Shown here: piece by piece, positions 32,527 through 41,372 of the stretch
Layout of the letters: each line of letters starts with the position of its first letter
Numbering within the stretch: position 1 is the first letter of the stretch
Source: Actinacidiphila epipremni
Lineage (GTDB): Bacteria > Actinomycetota > Actinomycetes > Streptomycetales > Streptomycetaceae
DNA: 64,000 nt
Assembly (NCBI RefSeq): GCF_012034175.1
Contig: NZ_JAATEJ010000001.1
Coordinates: 496,001 to 560,000, forward strand
Direction: 5' to 3'
Position numbers and translations under genes: made by a program
The notes under the pieces: generated by a model
What the model saw: the letters and a program-made list of their open reading frames with translations, nothing else
The model's database searches: none
What the model was told of the DNA's origin: nothing

Positions 32527-34886
32527 GCGACAGCAGCACCGTCCAGGCCCCCGTGCCGCCGCCCCGCGCCCCGCTCGGCTCCCGCCTGCGCCGCCTCGCG
32601 GCCCGTAGGGCGCCCGGCCCGGCCGACGACGCAGCCGCCGCCCCGGAAGGCACAGGGCGGACCTCCCCGCGCAGCGGCACCCTGCGCGAACTGACCCGGC
32701 GCCGCCTGGCGTTGCTCGTGCTCGCCGTGCTGGCCTGCACCGCCCTCCACCACGCCTTCCAGGGCGTGCACGCCGACGCGGACCCGCTGCGCACCTCCAC
32801 CGTGCCCGGCATCCTCGCCGTCGACACCGCGATCGACGCGCTCGCCGACGCCGAGAACGGCATCGACCCCCGGCAGGGCGCCTCCAGCGCCGACTTCCTC
32901 ACCCGTATCTCGGTCGCCCACCAGAGCCTCGCGCGGGCCGCCGCCGACGACGTGACGGGCCTGAACGGACGGCAGACCATCCAGACCGTCACCGGCCTGA
33001 TCGCCACCTACTCCGGCTGGATCGAGGACGCCAACGGCCAACCGGCCGGCTCGGTGCTGCAGACCGCCTACCTCCAGTACGCAACGGACATGCTGGGCAC
33101 GCAGTCCGCCGGCTCCGCCGCCGACGCCACGATCATGGGGCGGCTCGTCGAACTGCGGGCCGAGCAGCAGGAAGTGCTGCGCCGGCAGAGCGACTTCGGG
33201 CCGCTGCTGTGGGCGGAGTGGAGCTTCGCGGCCGTGCTCACCCTCGTGCTGCTGGCGCTGCTCGCCGAGGCCCACGCCTTCAGCGGGACCCGCTTCCGCC
33301 ACCGGTGGAACCCGCCGCTCGCGCTCGCGGTGCTGCTGCTGGCCGGCGGCGCGGTCGCGCTGGCCGTCTTCACCGTCCTCACCCGGGCCGCACTGGCCTA
33401 CGCGCGCGACCAGTTGACGCCCGCGCTGAAGGGCGACGCCATCCCCAAGGCCGGCGCCGCGGTCGCCGCGCGGCTGGCCGGCACGGGCTTTCGGGCCGCC
33501 GCCGCGGACTGGATCTGGGCCGGCGGCCTGCTCCTTGCCGCGCTGGTGCTGCTGGGCCTCCAGCCGCGCATCAGCGAATACCGGGTGAGCCGGGTCCGGG
33601 CCGCCGCGACCCGGCGCAGCCGGCTGCCGCGGCCCCGCGCGCTGGCCGCCGTCGCCGGCTGCCTGGTGCTGCTCGCCGGCGCGGGCACCTACGCCGTCCA
33701 GGCCACCGGCTGGCACGGCTCGGTCACCCTGCTGGCCAACTGGACCGGCAGCGAACAGGAGGAGTTCCAGCGGCAGGTCATCGACACCTTCGAGCGCAAG
33801 TACCACATCCACGTGGTCTACCAGGGCAGTTCGGCCGAGAGCCAGGTGCTGACCGCCGACGTGCAGTCCGGGACGCCGCCGGACGTCGCGGTGCTGCCCG
33901 GGCCCGGCGAACTCGCCGGATACGCCGGCAAGGGCCTGCTGGCACCGCTGGACGACGTGGTGCGGCCGGCCGGCTTCGCCCCGACGTGGGTGCCGAAGGT
34001 CACCGGCCCCGACGGCGTCGCGCACACGTACTGGGTGCCGATCAAGACGGACCTGAAGAGCACCGTGTGGTACCCGCCGGCCCGCGTGACGGCGGCCGGC
34101 GTGCCCAAGGCCGCACGTACGCCCGCCAGTTGGTGCCTGGGCATGGCGTCGGACGCGACCTCCGGCTGGCCCGGCTCGGACTGGATCGAGGACATCCTGC
34201 TCCAGCAGAGCGGCCCCGCCGTCTACCGGGAATGGGTGAACGGCACCCGCAAGTGGACCGACCGGGCGGTCCGCCGCGCCTGGACCACCTGGGGGCAGAT
34301 GGTCGGCGCGGGCCAAGCACCCTACGCCCGAACGGCGTTGACCTCCTCCTACGACGACGCCGCGAAGAGGGCCACGACGCCGGGTTCGGGGTGCGAGCTG
34401 GAGCACCAGGCGTCCTTCGCCCGCGGCACCCGCGACTTCGTGCACTCCGCCGACGTCATCCCCGGCGCGGACACCTCGGCCGCGCCGCGCTGGGAGGTCT
34501 CCGGCGACCTCGCGGCCGTGCTGCACGACACCCCGCAGTCCCACCGGCTCATCGCCTTCCTGGCCTCCGAGCAGGCCCAACGCGCCTGGGCCGGGACGCA
34601 GGCGGGCTTCTCCGTGCAGCACACCGTGCTGGCCGGCTACCCCGGCGGCGACTCCACCGCCGGCCGGATCGCCGGCACGCTGCGCGACCCCGGCGTGGTG
34701 CGCTGCTACGACGCCTCCGACGCGATGCCCTCCGCCGTACGCGACGCCTTCGCCCTCGCCGTGCTGCGCTACCTCGCCGAGCCGTCCGCCCTCGACGACG
34801 AGCTCCGGGCGCTGGACGACGCCAGCGTCAGAGCCCACGCCGAGACGACGGGCCTGACCTCGGTGTGCTCGGGACCGGGCACGTGA
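32523..34886 (+). CDS. Membrane receptor: GlnX-like transmembrane part fused to a solute-binding domain
   Basis: A 787-residue membrane protein. Cytoplasmic N-terminus (about 60 residues, Pro/Arg-rich), TM1 62-79, an extracytoplasmic helical domain of about 150 residues, TM2 229-250, TM3 264-286, TM4 330-346 and TM5 373-391. From residue 400 an outward-facing sugar-type solute-binding protein follows (VTLLANWTGSEQEEFQRQVID, GTPPDVAVLPGPGELAGYA, THRLIAFLAS-like C-terminal helix region). In mycobacteria GlnX (four TM) and GlnH (binding protein) are separate and signal to PknG; here they appear fused. There is no permease or ATPase nearby, which argues for sensing rather than transport. Confidence 0.88.
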   Translation: MSDSSTVQAPVPPPRAPLGSRLRRLAARRAPGPADDAAAAPEGTGRTSPRSGTLRELTRRRLALLVLAVLACTALHHAFQGVHADADPLRTSTVPGILAVDTAIDALADAENGIDPRQGASSADFLTRISVAHQSLARAAADDVTGLNGRQTIQTVTGLIATYSGWIEDANGQPAGSVLQTAYLQYATDMLGTQSAGSAADATIMGRLVELRAEQQEVLRRQSDFGPLLWAEWSFAAVLTLVLLALLAEAHAFSGTRFRHRWNPPLALAVLLLAGGAVALAVFTVLTRAALAYARDQLTPALKGDAIPKAGAAVAARLAGTGFRAAAADWIWAGGLLLAALVLLGLQPRISEYRVSRVRAAATRRSRLPRPRALAAVAGCLVLLAGAGTYAVQATGWHGSVTLLANWTGSEQEEFQRQVIDTFERKYHIHVVYQGSSAESQVLTADVQSGTPPDVAVLPGPGELAGYAGKGLLAPLDDVVRPAGFAPTWVPKVTGPDGVAHTYWVPIKTDLKSTVWYPPARVTAAGVPKAARTPASWCLGMASDATSGWPGSDWIEDILLQQSGPAVYREWVNGTRKWTDRAVRRAWTTWGQMVGAGQAPYARTALTSSYDDAAKRATTPGSGCELEHQASFARGTRDFVHSADVIPGADTSAAPRWEVSGDLAAVLHDTPQSHRLIAFLASEQAQRAWAGTQAGFSVQHTVLAGYPGGDSTAGRIAGTLRDPGVVRCYDASDAMPSAVRDAFALAVLRYLAEPSALDDELRALDDASVRAHAETTGLTSVCSGPGT

Positions 34887-35099
34887 GGCACGCGGAGGAC
34901 GCCCCGCAGACCGTCGGCCGGTCGGCCTCCCGGGAAGGCGCATCCGCGCCGGTCTGTCACGAACGGGACAGTCCGCGGGAGGTGTCTGGCCTGCGGTGAT
35001 TGCGCCCTGTACCGGCCGTGGGAGTTTCCCGGCAAAGGCGGGGCAAGCGGAACCCCGGGGTTTCGTCACGCCACAGCAGTCCCATAAGGTCCAAGCGCC

Positions 35100-35732
35100 A
35101 TGGACTACTGCTACGCGTGCCGGCGCCACCTCAACGGCGCCTTCTCCTGCCCGGGGTGCGGCACGCCCGCGGACCGGTTGCAGCTGCCGCAGGTCGGCGA
35201 GACCGCGCAGCTGCCGCTGGTCCGCGACGGCGACGCCGACGACGACAGCGCGCTACGGCCGGGCGGCGGGCGGGCCGCCGCGCGTGGCCGCAAGCGGCGC
35301 CGTACCCGCGGGCGGCAGCAGCGCGCGGCCATCTACGGGGTGGGCGCGGTCGCCGTGGTGGGGGCGCTGGCGATGTTCTCGATGGCCGCCCTGTCCGGCG
35401 GCGACCCCGGCGACGGCACCCCCGCGCCCGACGTCCCCGACATCCCGCACCTGCCGACCAGCACCAGCGCGCCGGACACCGCCGATCCCGCCGCGCAGCC
35501 CAGCCACGGCCCCGCCTCGCCCGGCAAGCACCGCACGGCGAGCCCGACGGACACCCCCGGCAGCCAGAGCGCGCCGCCCCCGGCGAGCACCACCGCGCCG
35601 CCGCCCACCGCGACCGCCGCGCCGCGGCCGACCGCGACGGGCGGCACCCCGACGTCCTCGCCGAAGCCGAGCCGCACCCCCCACCCGTCACCCTCGCCGA
35701 CCTGCAAGCAGGTCCTGTGGTGGTGCCAGTAG
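35100..35732 (+). CDS. SCO2400-like protein: zinc ribbon, single TM, Pro/Ser/Thr-rich outer tail
   Basis: A 210-residue membrane protein. N-terminal zinc ribbon MDYCYACRRHLNGAFSCPGCG with CxxC-x11-CxxC spacing, a basic Arg/Lys stretch (RAAARGRKRRRTRGRQQR), one transmembrane helix (AAIYGVGAVAVVGALAMFSMA), then a low-complexity Pro/Ser/Thr-rich extracellular part ending in CKQVLWWCQ with a possible terminal disulfide. The plan matches the family called SCO2400 in Streptomyces. It follows the receptor after a 213-base gap with its own leader, so it may be independently transcribed. Role unknown; a zinc-ribbon theme is shared with the preceding kinase and vWA proteins. Confidence 0.8.
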   Translation: MDYCYACRRHLNGAFSCPGCGTPADRLQLPQVGETAQLPLVRDGDADDDSALRPGGGRAAARGRKRRRTRGRQQRAAIYGVGAVAVVGALAMFSMAALSGGDPGDGTPAPDVPDIPHLPTSTSAPDTADPAAQPSHGPASPGKHRTASPTDTPGSQSAPPPASTTAPPPTATAAPRPTATGGTPTSSPKPSRTPHPSPSPTCKQVLWWCQ

Positions 35733-35826
35733 CCGCCCGCCCGGGGGGTCGCGGGACCTTCGAGGCCCCGGTGCGGCAAGGTGGGCAGCTCGATGCGCCC
35801 CGCCCCGGTCCTAGGAGACGCCACCC

Positions 35827-36846
35827 ATGACCACGCTCCCGTCCACCGTCCGCGAATGGCGGCTGGCCGCCCGCCCGCACGGCACCCCGACGCCCGCCGA
35901 CTTCACCCTCGCCGAGACCCCGCTGCCCGAACCGGGCCCCGGCCAGGTGCTGGTCCGCAACCTCTACCTGTCCGTCGACCCGTACATGCGCGGCCGGATG
36001 AGCGAGGAGAAGTCGTACGCGGCGCCGTACGCGCTCGGCGAGGCCATGCACGGGCGCGCGGTGGGCCGGGTCGTCGCCTCGTCGGGGGACGGGCTCGCGC
36101 CGGGCGACCATGTCGTGCACAACCTCGGCTGGCGCGAGTACGCGGTCGTGGACGCCGCGCAGGCCACCCGGGTCGAGCCCGAACTCGCGCCGCTGCCGGC
36201 CTACCTCGGGGTGCTCGGCGGGACGGGGCTGACCGCGTACGCCGGGCTCGTGCGCACCGCCGAACTGCGCTCGGGGGACATCGTGTTCGTCTCCGGCGCG
36301 GCGGGCGCGGTCGGCAGCCAGGCCGGGCAGATGGCCCGGCTGCTGGGCGCCTCCCGGGTCGTCGGCAGCGCGGGCTCGGACGCCAAGTGCGCGCTGCTGG
36401 TGGAGGAGTACGGCTTCGACGCCGCCTTCAACTACAAGAAGGCGCCCGTGGCCGAGCAGTTGGCCGCCGCCGCACCCGACGGCATCGACGTCTACTTCGA
36501 CAACGTCGGCGGCGACCACCTGGAGGCGGCGATCTCCGCGATGCGCCTGAACGCCCGCGCGGCGCTGTGCGGGGCCATCTCCGGCTACAACGACACCGAG
36601 CCGGCCCCCGGCCCCCGCAACCTGCGCCAACTCATCGGCAAGCGCGCCACCTTGCGCGGCTTCCTGGTCACCGACCACTTCGACCTCGCCGCCGACTTCC
36701 GCCGCGACGTCACCGCCTGGCTGCACGACGGCCGGCTGCGCTACCGCGAGACGGTCATCGAGGGCATCGACAACGCCGTCGAGGCGTTCCTGGCGATGCT
36801 GCGCGGCGACACCACCGGCAAGACCGTGGTCGCCCTGCCGGAGTAG
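35827..36846 (+). CDS. NADP-dependent MDR oxidoreductase (zinc-independent alkenal/one reductase type)
   Basis: A 339-residue medium-chain reductase. Rows such as VREWRLAARPHGTPT, LVRNLYLSVDPYMRGRM and LAPGDHVVHNLGWREYAV are hallmarks of the leukotriene-B4/alkenal reductase branch. The NADP loop is FVSGAAGAVGSQAGQMA. IDVYFDNVGGDHLEAAI completes the signature. No catalytic zinc ligands are seen. These enzymes reduce alpha,beta-unsaturated aldehydes and ketones. Ribosome site AGGAGA upstream. It converges with the TetR gene. Confidence 0.92.
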   Translation: MTTLPSTVREWRLAARPHGTPTPADFTLAETPLPEPGPGQVLVRNLYLSVDPYMRGRMSEEKSYAAPYALGEAMHGRAVGRVVASSGDGLAPGDHVVHNLGWREYAVVDAAQATRVEPELAPLPAYLGVLGGTGLTAYAGLVRTAELRSGDIVFVSGAAGAVGSQAGQMARLLGASRVVGSAGSDAKCALLVEEYGFDAAFNYKKAPVAEQLAAAAPDGIDVYFDNVGGDHLEAAISAMRLNARAALCGAISGYNDTEPAPGPRNLRQLIGKRATLRGFLVTDHFDLAADFRRDVTAWLHDGRLRYRETVIEGIDNAVEAFLAMLRGDTTGKTVVALPE

Positions 36847-36864
36847 CCCCCAACTCCCGCCGGG

Positions 36865-37461
36865 CTACGGCTCGGTGGCGGTGACCGAGCCGAGCAGGCC
36901 CAGGAAGTCGCGGAAGGCGCCCGGCATGTCGACGGCCTCCGGATCGAGCAGCCACTGGATCTGGAGGCCGTCCATGACGGCGGCGAGGAGGGTCGCGGCC
37001 CGCTCGGGCGTGAGCCCGCCGGGGAGCCGCTCGCCGTGCGCCGCACGCAGCGCGTCCGCGCCGCCGGCCCGCACCCGGGCGTACCGCTCGCGGAAGTGCG
37101 CCTGCGCCGGGTGGCCCTCGGTGACGCTGTCGCCGACCAGGACGGTGAAGGCCTGCACAATGCCGGGCCGGGTCGCGTTGTACTCCACGAGGTCCGCCAG
37201 CACGTCCAGCGGCCACGCCTGCGGCCCGCGCAGCGCCGCCGACGCCGTGTCCCACTGGTCGCGCGCGTCCAGCACCGCCACCAACAGCGCCTCCTTGGTG
37301 GGGAAATGGTGCATGAGCCCCTGCTGCGTGAGCCCCACCCGCTCGGCGACCGCCGCCAACGTCGCGCCCCGGTAGCCGCGTTCGGCGATCACCTCGGTGG
37401 CCGCCTGGATGATCTCGGCCCGCCGCCCCTCGCGGTCGCTCCTGGTCCTCGGCACTGCCAC
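36865..37461 (-). CDS. TetR-family regulator
   Basis: A 198-residue regulator with an N-terminal helix-turn-helix (RAEIIQAATEVIAERGYRGATLAAVAERVGL, TQQGLMHHFPTKEALL) and an all-helical ligand-binding C-terminus (LTPERAATLLAAVMDGLQIQWLLDPEAVD). Divergent from the GH3 glycosidase across an intergenic region of 79 bases that holds an inverted repeat GGTAT-CC-ATACC. It therefore probably represses itself and the glycosidase. Ligand unknown. Confidence 0.9.
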   Translation of the reverse strand: MAVPRTRSDREGRRAEIIQAATEVIAERGYRGATLAAVAERVGLTQQGLMHHFPTKEALLVAVLDARDQWDTASAALRGPQAWPLDVLADLVEYNATRPGIVQAFTVLVGDSVTEGHPAQAHFRERYARVRAGGADALRAAHGERLPGGLTPERAATLLAAVMDGLQIQWLLDPEAVDMPGAFRDFLGLLGSVTATEP

Positions 37462-37482
37462 CCCCGGTTCGTGTCACGGATC

Positions 37483-37494
37483 GGTATCCATACC
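37483..37494. promoter_or_regulatory. Inverted repeat GGTAT-CC-ATACC, candidate TetR operator
   Basis: A 5-2-5 symmetric repeat between the divergent TetR and glycosidase genes, 22 bases from the TetR start and 47 bases from the glycosidase ATG. Position and symmetry fit a TetR operator. Confidence 0.5.
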
Positions 37495-37540
37495 TACCGT
37501 ACGACAGGCGATGCGCCGCCGTCCGGGCCAGCATGGAGCG

Positions 37541-40057
37541 ATGACGCCTCACGCGCACGACCCGCGGCCCCTCCCCGGGGAAGGGGACCAGGCCGCCGAC
37601 GCCGTACGGGAGCGGGCCGTGGACGCGGCCCTGCGCGCCCTCGGCCTGGACGACAAGGCGCGGCTGCTGACCGGCCGGGACATGTGGTCGCTGCCCGCGC
37701 TGCCGGCCGTCGGGCTCGGCTCACTGGTGATGTCGGACGGCCCGGTGGGCGTACGCGGCCGGCGCTGGAGCGCCGACGACCCGTCGGTGGCGCTGCCCAG
37801 CCCCACCGCGCTCGCCGCGTCCTGGGACGGCGAACTGGCCCGCCGGGCGGGGCGGTTGCTGGCGCAGGAGGCGCACCGCAAGGGCGTGCACGTCCTGCTG
37901 GCGCCCACGGTGAACCTGCACCGCAGCCCGCTGGGCGGCCGGCACTTCGAGGCGTACAGCGAGGACCCGCTGCTGACCGGCGTGATCGGCACCGGGTACG
38001 TGCGCGGTGTGCAGGACGGCGGAGTCGGCGTCACCGTCAAGCACTTCGTCGGCAACGAGGCCGAGACCGACCGCTTCACCGTCGACAACCGCATCGCCGA
38101 GCGCCCGCTGCGCGAGCTGTACCTCGCGCCCTTCGAGGCGATCGTGGCCGCCGCCCGGCCGTGGGGCGTCATGGCCGCCTACAACCGCGTGAACGGCGTG
38201 ACGATGACCGAGCACGCCGCGCTGATCGGCGGGGTGCTGCGCGGCGAGTGGGGCTATGACGGCGTCGTCGTCTCCGACTGGCTCGCCGCCCGCGACACCG
38301 CCGGCGCCCTGTGCGGCGGCCTGGACCTCGCGATGCCCGGCCCGCACAGCGTGTACGGGCCCCCGCTCGCCGCCGCGGTACGCGCCGGGGAGGTGCCCGA
38401 GGAGCTGGTGGACGCCGCCGTACGCCGGGTGCTGCGGCTGGCCGCCCGCGCCGGGCTGCTCGCGGGCGCGCCCGCCGCCGTACCGCCCGGGCGGCGGCCG
38501 GCGCCGCTGGACGGGGACGCGCTCGCCCGGGAGATCGCGGTGCGCGGCTGCGTGCTGCTGCGCAACGAGCCCGCGGAGGGCGGCGCGCCCGTCCTGCCGC
38601 TGGAGGGCGACGCGGCACGCGCCGGCGTCGCGCTGCTGGGCACCGCCGCCTGCGAGCCGCGCATCCTCGGCGGCGGCTCCGCGCAGGTCTTCCCCGGCCA
38701 TGTCGTCTCCCTGCTCGACGCGTTGCGCGCCGCCCTGCCCGCCGGCGCGCCGCTGGCGTACGCGCCCGGCACCGACCCCAGCGACGAACTGCCGCCCGCC
38801 GCCCGGGGTTTCGTGCTGGAAGCGGTCGCGCGCGATGCCGCGGGGCGCGAACTGGGCACCGAGGCACTGCCGTTGGGCCAGGTGCAGTGGCTCGGCGAGA
38901 TGCCGCCCGGCGTCGACTACGACGCCCTGCACACCGTCGAGATCCGCGGCACCTTCACCCCCGCCGTCTCCGGCGAGCACCGCTTCGGCACCCGCGGCAC
39001 CGGCGGCTTCGCCCTCACCGTCGCCGGCCGCACGCTCTTCGAGGGCCCGCAGTACGACCCGCACGGCGACCCCTTCGAGGCGTTCTTCGGCACCCCCACG
39101 CAGCGCGGCACCGTCCCGCTCACCGCGGGCGAGCCGGTCGGGGTGAGCCTGCTGCACCAGCCGCCGAAGGGCCCCGAACTCCCGCTGCCCGCAGTCGCCT
39201 TCGGCCTGCTGCACGCCGAACCCGAGCGCGACGCCGAGGAGATGATCGCCGAGGCCGTCGCGGCGGCTGCCGCCGCGCACACCGCGGTGGTCGTGGTCGG
39301 CACGACCGAGCGCGTGGAGTCCGAGGGATTCGACCGCCGCGACCTGCGGCTGCCCGGACGGCAGGACGAACTCGTCGCGCGGGTCGCCGCGGTGAACCCG
39401 CGGACCGTGGTCGTCGTCAACGCCGGCGCCCCGGTGGAACTCCCGTGGCGCGAGGACGTCGCGGCGGTGCTGGTGTGCTGGTTCCCCGGCCAGGAGGGCG
39501 GCGCCGCGCTCGCCGACGTCCTGCTCGGCGCCGAGGAGCCCGGCGGCCGGCTCCCCACGACCTGGCCCGCCCGGCTGGCCGACGCGCCCGTGGTGGACGT
39601 GACGCCGCAGGACGGCGTCCTCGCGTACGCCGAGGGCCTCGGCGTCGGCTACCGCGCCTGGCAGCGCCCCGGCGCGCCCGCCCCCGCCTACCCCTTCGGG
39701 CACGGCCTCGGCTACACCACCTGGGCGTACGAGGAGCTGATCGCGCTGCCCTCCGCGGACCCGGCGCTGCTCGCCGAGGTGACGGTACGGGTCCGCAACG
39801 CCGGCGCCAGGCCCGGCCGCGAGGTGGTCCGGCTGGCCCTGCACCGCCCGGACGGCGCCGGCCCCACGCCCACGCTCGCCGGCTTCGCGTGCGTGGGCGC
39901 CGCGCCGGGCGAGGTCGCCGAGGCCGTCGTCCGGGTGCCGCGGCGCGCCGCCGAGCAGTGGGACGAGGACGCCCACGCCTGGACCCCCGTACCCGGCCCC
40001 CTCCACCTGTCGGCCGGCCCGGCCCCGGGCCCCCGCCTGACCGTCGCCCTGCCCTGA
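37541..40057 (+). CDS. Family 3 glycoside hydrolase (beta-glucosidase type) with PA14 insertion
   Basis: An 838-residue cytoplasmic enzyme (no signal). The GH3 N-domain carries VMSDGPVGVRG, VHVLLAPTVNLHRSPLGGRHFE, VKHFVGNEAETDRF and the catalytic nucleophile Asp in YDGVVVSDWLA. A second sandwich domain has RDLRLPGRQDELV and WFPGQEGGAALADVLLG. Between its strands sits a PA14-like insert (IRGTFTPAVSGEHRFGTRGTGGFALTVAG), which in other beta-glucosidases shapes substrate choice. The C-terminus is FnIII-like. Substrate is probably an oligosaccharide with a beta-linked glucose or related sugar. The start may be 30 bases upstream (in-frame ATG 37511). Confidence 0.92.
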   Translation: MTPHAHDPRPLPGEGDQAADAVRERAVDAALRALGLDDKARLLTGRDMWSLPALPAVGLGSLVMSDGPVGVRGRRWSADDPSVALPSPTALAASWDGELARRAGRLLAQEAHRKGVHVLLAPTVNLHRSPLGGRHFEAYSEDPLLTGVIGTGYVRGVQDGGVGVTVKHFVGNEAETDRFTVDNRIAERPLRELYLAPFEAIVAAARPWGVMAAYNRVNGVTMTEHAALIGGVLRGEWGYDGVVVSDWLAARDTAGALCGGLDLAMPGPHSVYGPPLAAAVRAGEVPEELVDAAVRRVLRLAARAGLLAGAPAAVPPGRRPAPLDGDALAREIAVRGCVLLRNEPAEGGAPVLPLEGDAARAGVALLGTAACEPRILGGGSAQVFPGHVVSLLDALRAALPAGAPLAYAPGTDPSDELPPAARGFVLEAVARDAAGRELGTEALPLGQVQWLGEMPPGVDYDALHTVEIRGTFTPAVSGEHRFGTRGTGGFALTVAGRTLFEGPQYDPHGDPFEAFFGTPTQRGTVPLTAGEPVGVSLLHQPPKGPELPLPAVAFGLLHAEPERDAEEMIAEAVAAAAAAHTAVVVVGTTERVESEGFDRRDLRLPGRQDELVARVAAVNPRTVVVVNAGAPVELPWREDVAAVLVCWFPGQEGGAALADVLLGAEEPGGRLPTTWPARLADAPVVDVTPQDGVLAYAEGLGVGYRAWQRPGAPAPAYPFGHGLGYTTWAYEELIALPSADPALLAEVTVRVRNAGARPGREVVRLALHRPDGAGPTPTLAGFACVGAAPGEVAEAVVRVPRRAAEQWDEDAHAWTPVPGPLHLSAGPAPGPRLTVALP

Positions 40058-40079
40058 GGCCGCACCGAAAGCTGCGCCT

Positions 40080-40172
40080 CTTGCGCGGGGCTCGGCCCAT
40101 GGTGCAGGGCGCAGCCCATTACGCCCGGCTCGGCCCATGGCGCCCGGCTCGGCCCATGGCGCACGGCTCCGC
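40080..40172. repeat. 18-bp degenerate tandem repeats (CGGCTCGGCCCATGGCGC)
   Basis: Between the GH3 and SGNH genes, 'cggctcggcccatggcgc' appears about four to five times with changes (also 'ggctcggcccatggtgc', 'gcgcagcccattacgc'). The units contain short inverted symmetry around CCATGG. No ORF spans them convincingly. Confidence 0.75.
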
Positions 40173-41102
40173 CTATTGCGCAGGCTTCGCCGCCACCGCC
40201 GCCAGCAGCGCGGCCAGTTCGCGCTGCCCCTTGGCGTTGGGGTGGAACCAGTCCCACGCGCTCAGCTCGTCCGTGCCGAAGGAGTAGCGGAAGACGGCCC
40301 CGCCGTCGTACCGGCAGCGCGCGTACGTACGGCAGACGTCGCCCATGGCCGCGTTGTACGCCACCACCCGGTCCCGTACCTGTGCCCGGCGGGCGGTCGC
40401 GGCGGCGCTGGTGGAGTCCGCGTCCTTCAGCATCGACGGGCACAGGCCCAGCCTCCACAGCTGCGCGCCGATGACGTTGCCCCGGCCCACCGACCACAGG
40501 TGCTCCAGGTCGGGGATGCTCGCCACCAGCACCTGGGTGGCGGGCAGCGTGCGGTGCAGGTAGTCCAGCGCCTTGGCGAAGGCGGCGCGGAAGTCCGCGA
40601 CCGGCGTCATCGTCCCCGGCGAGGACGTGCACGCGTCGTTCGCGCCGATCAGGATGGTCACCATGGCCGGTCTGCGGGTGGCCGCGGCCTTCGCCTGGCC
40701 CGGCAGATCGCGGACCCGGGCGCCGGTCGCCGCGAGGTTCCAGCCCTGTGTGGCGGGCGCGGCGGCGCTGAGCCGGTGGGTGAGGCTGTCGACGGACGCG
40801 CGCGAGCCGGTCGCCCAGGACACGTCCGGGCAGTCCGACAGCGGCTTGCACGCGTCGAAGCCGCGGGTGATCGAGTCGCCGAGCGCGGCCACCGACGCCG
40901 GGCGCACGTCCCACGGCCGCGCGGGCGCCTTCGGGACGTCCGGGGCGGCGGGCACCGGGCGCGCCGCGGAATGCGAGGTGTGTGCGGACGGCGACCCGGC
41001 CGTGGCACCGCGCTCCGCGTCCGGCGCGCCGCCCGCGGAGCATCCGCCCAGCAGAGCGGCACCTGCGGCCAGCGCCAGGGCCTGTCGCAGCAGGGCTCGC
41101 AT
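40173..41102 (-). CDS. SGNH/GDSL-type esterase lipoprotein
   Basis: A 309-residue exported lipoprotein (LRQALALAAGAALLGGC lipobox) with the SGNH blocks: ALGDSITRG (nucleophile Ser), the block III Asn in LIGANDAC, and WDWFHPNAKGQ with catalytic Asp/His. A Thr/Ser/Pro linker separates it from the anchor. It should hydrolyse esters, possibly acyl groups on glycans or lipids, at the outer face of the membrane. GGAGGGAAG ribosome site six bases before the ATG. It converges on the GH3 gene. Confidence 0.88.
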   Translation of the reverse strand: MRALLRQALALAAGAALLGGCSAGGAPDAERGATAGSPSAHTSHSAARPVPAAPDVPKAPARPWDVRPASVAALGDSITRGFDACKPLSDCPDVSWATGSRASVDSLTHRLSAAAPATQGWNLAATGARVRDLPGQAKAAATRRPAMVTILIGANDACTSSPGTMTPVADFRAAFAKALDYLHRTLPATQVLVASIPDLEHLWSVGRGNVIGAQLWRLGLCPSMLKDADSTSAAATARRAQVRDRVVAYNAAMGDVCRTYARCRYDGGAVFRYSFGTDELSAWDWFHPNAKGQRELAALLAAVAAKPAQ

Positions 41103-41372
41103 ACGGCACTTCCCTCCGACGAGTGGGTGACATCCGCTACCAGCACGACGGTACGTCACGCTCTATGAGACGCCGCACGGTAGCTTTTTCCCTGACACCC
41201 GGGTGAGGTGACGGGAGGTCGGGCGTGACCGGGCGTCAAACATCAGGCGTTGTCCTGTTTGCCGCGAATAGTGCGAATAGTGCAGAATGAAGCCTATGTT
41301 GCCCCGGGAGCAGCCGGTTCGGGTGGCGAGGCCGCTGGGGAAGGCGAACCTCGTCCCACACTGGAGGTACCG

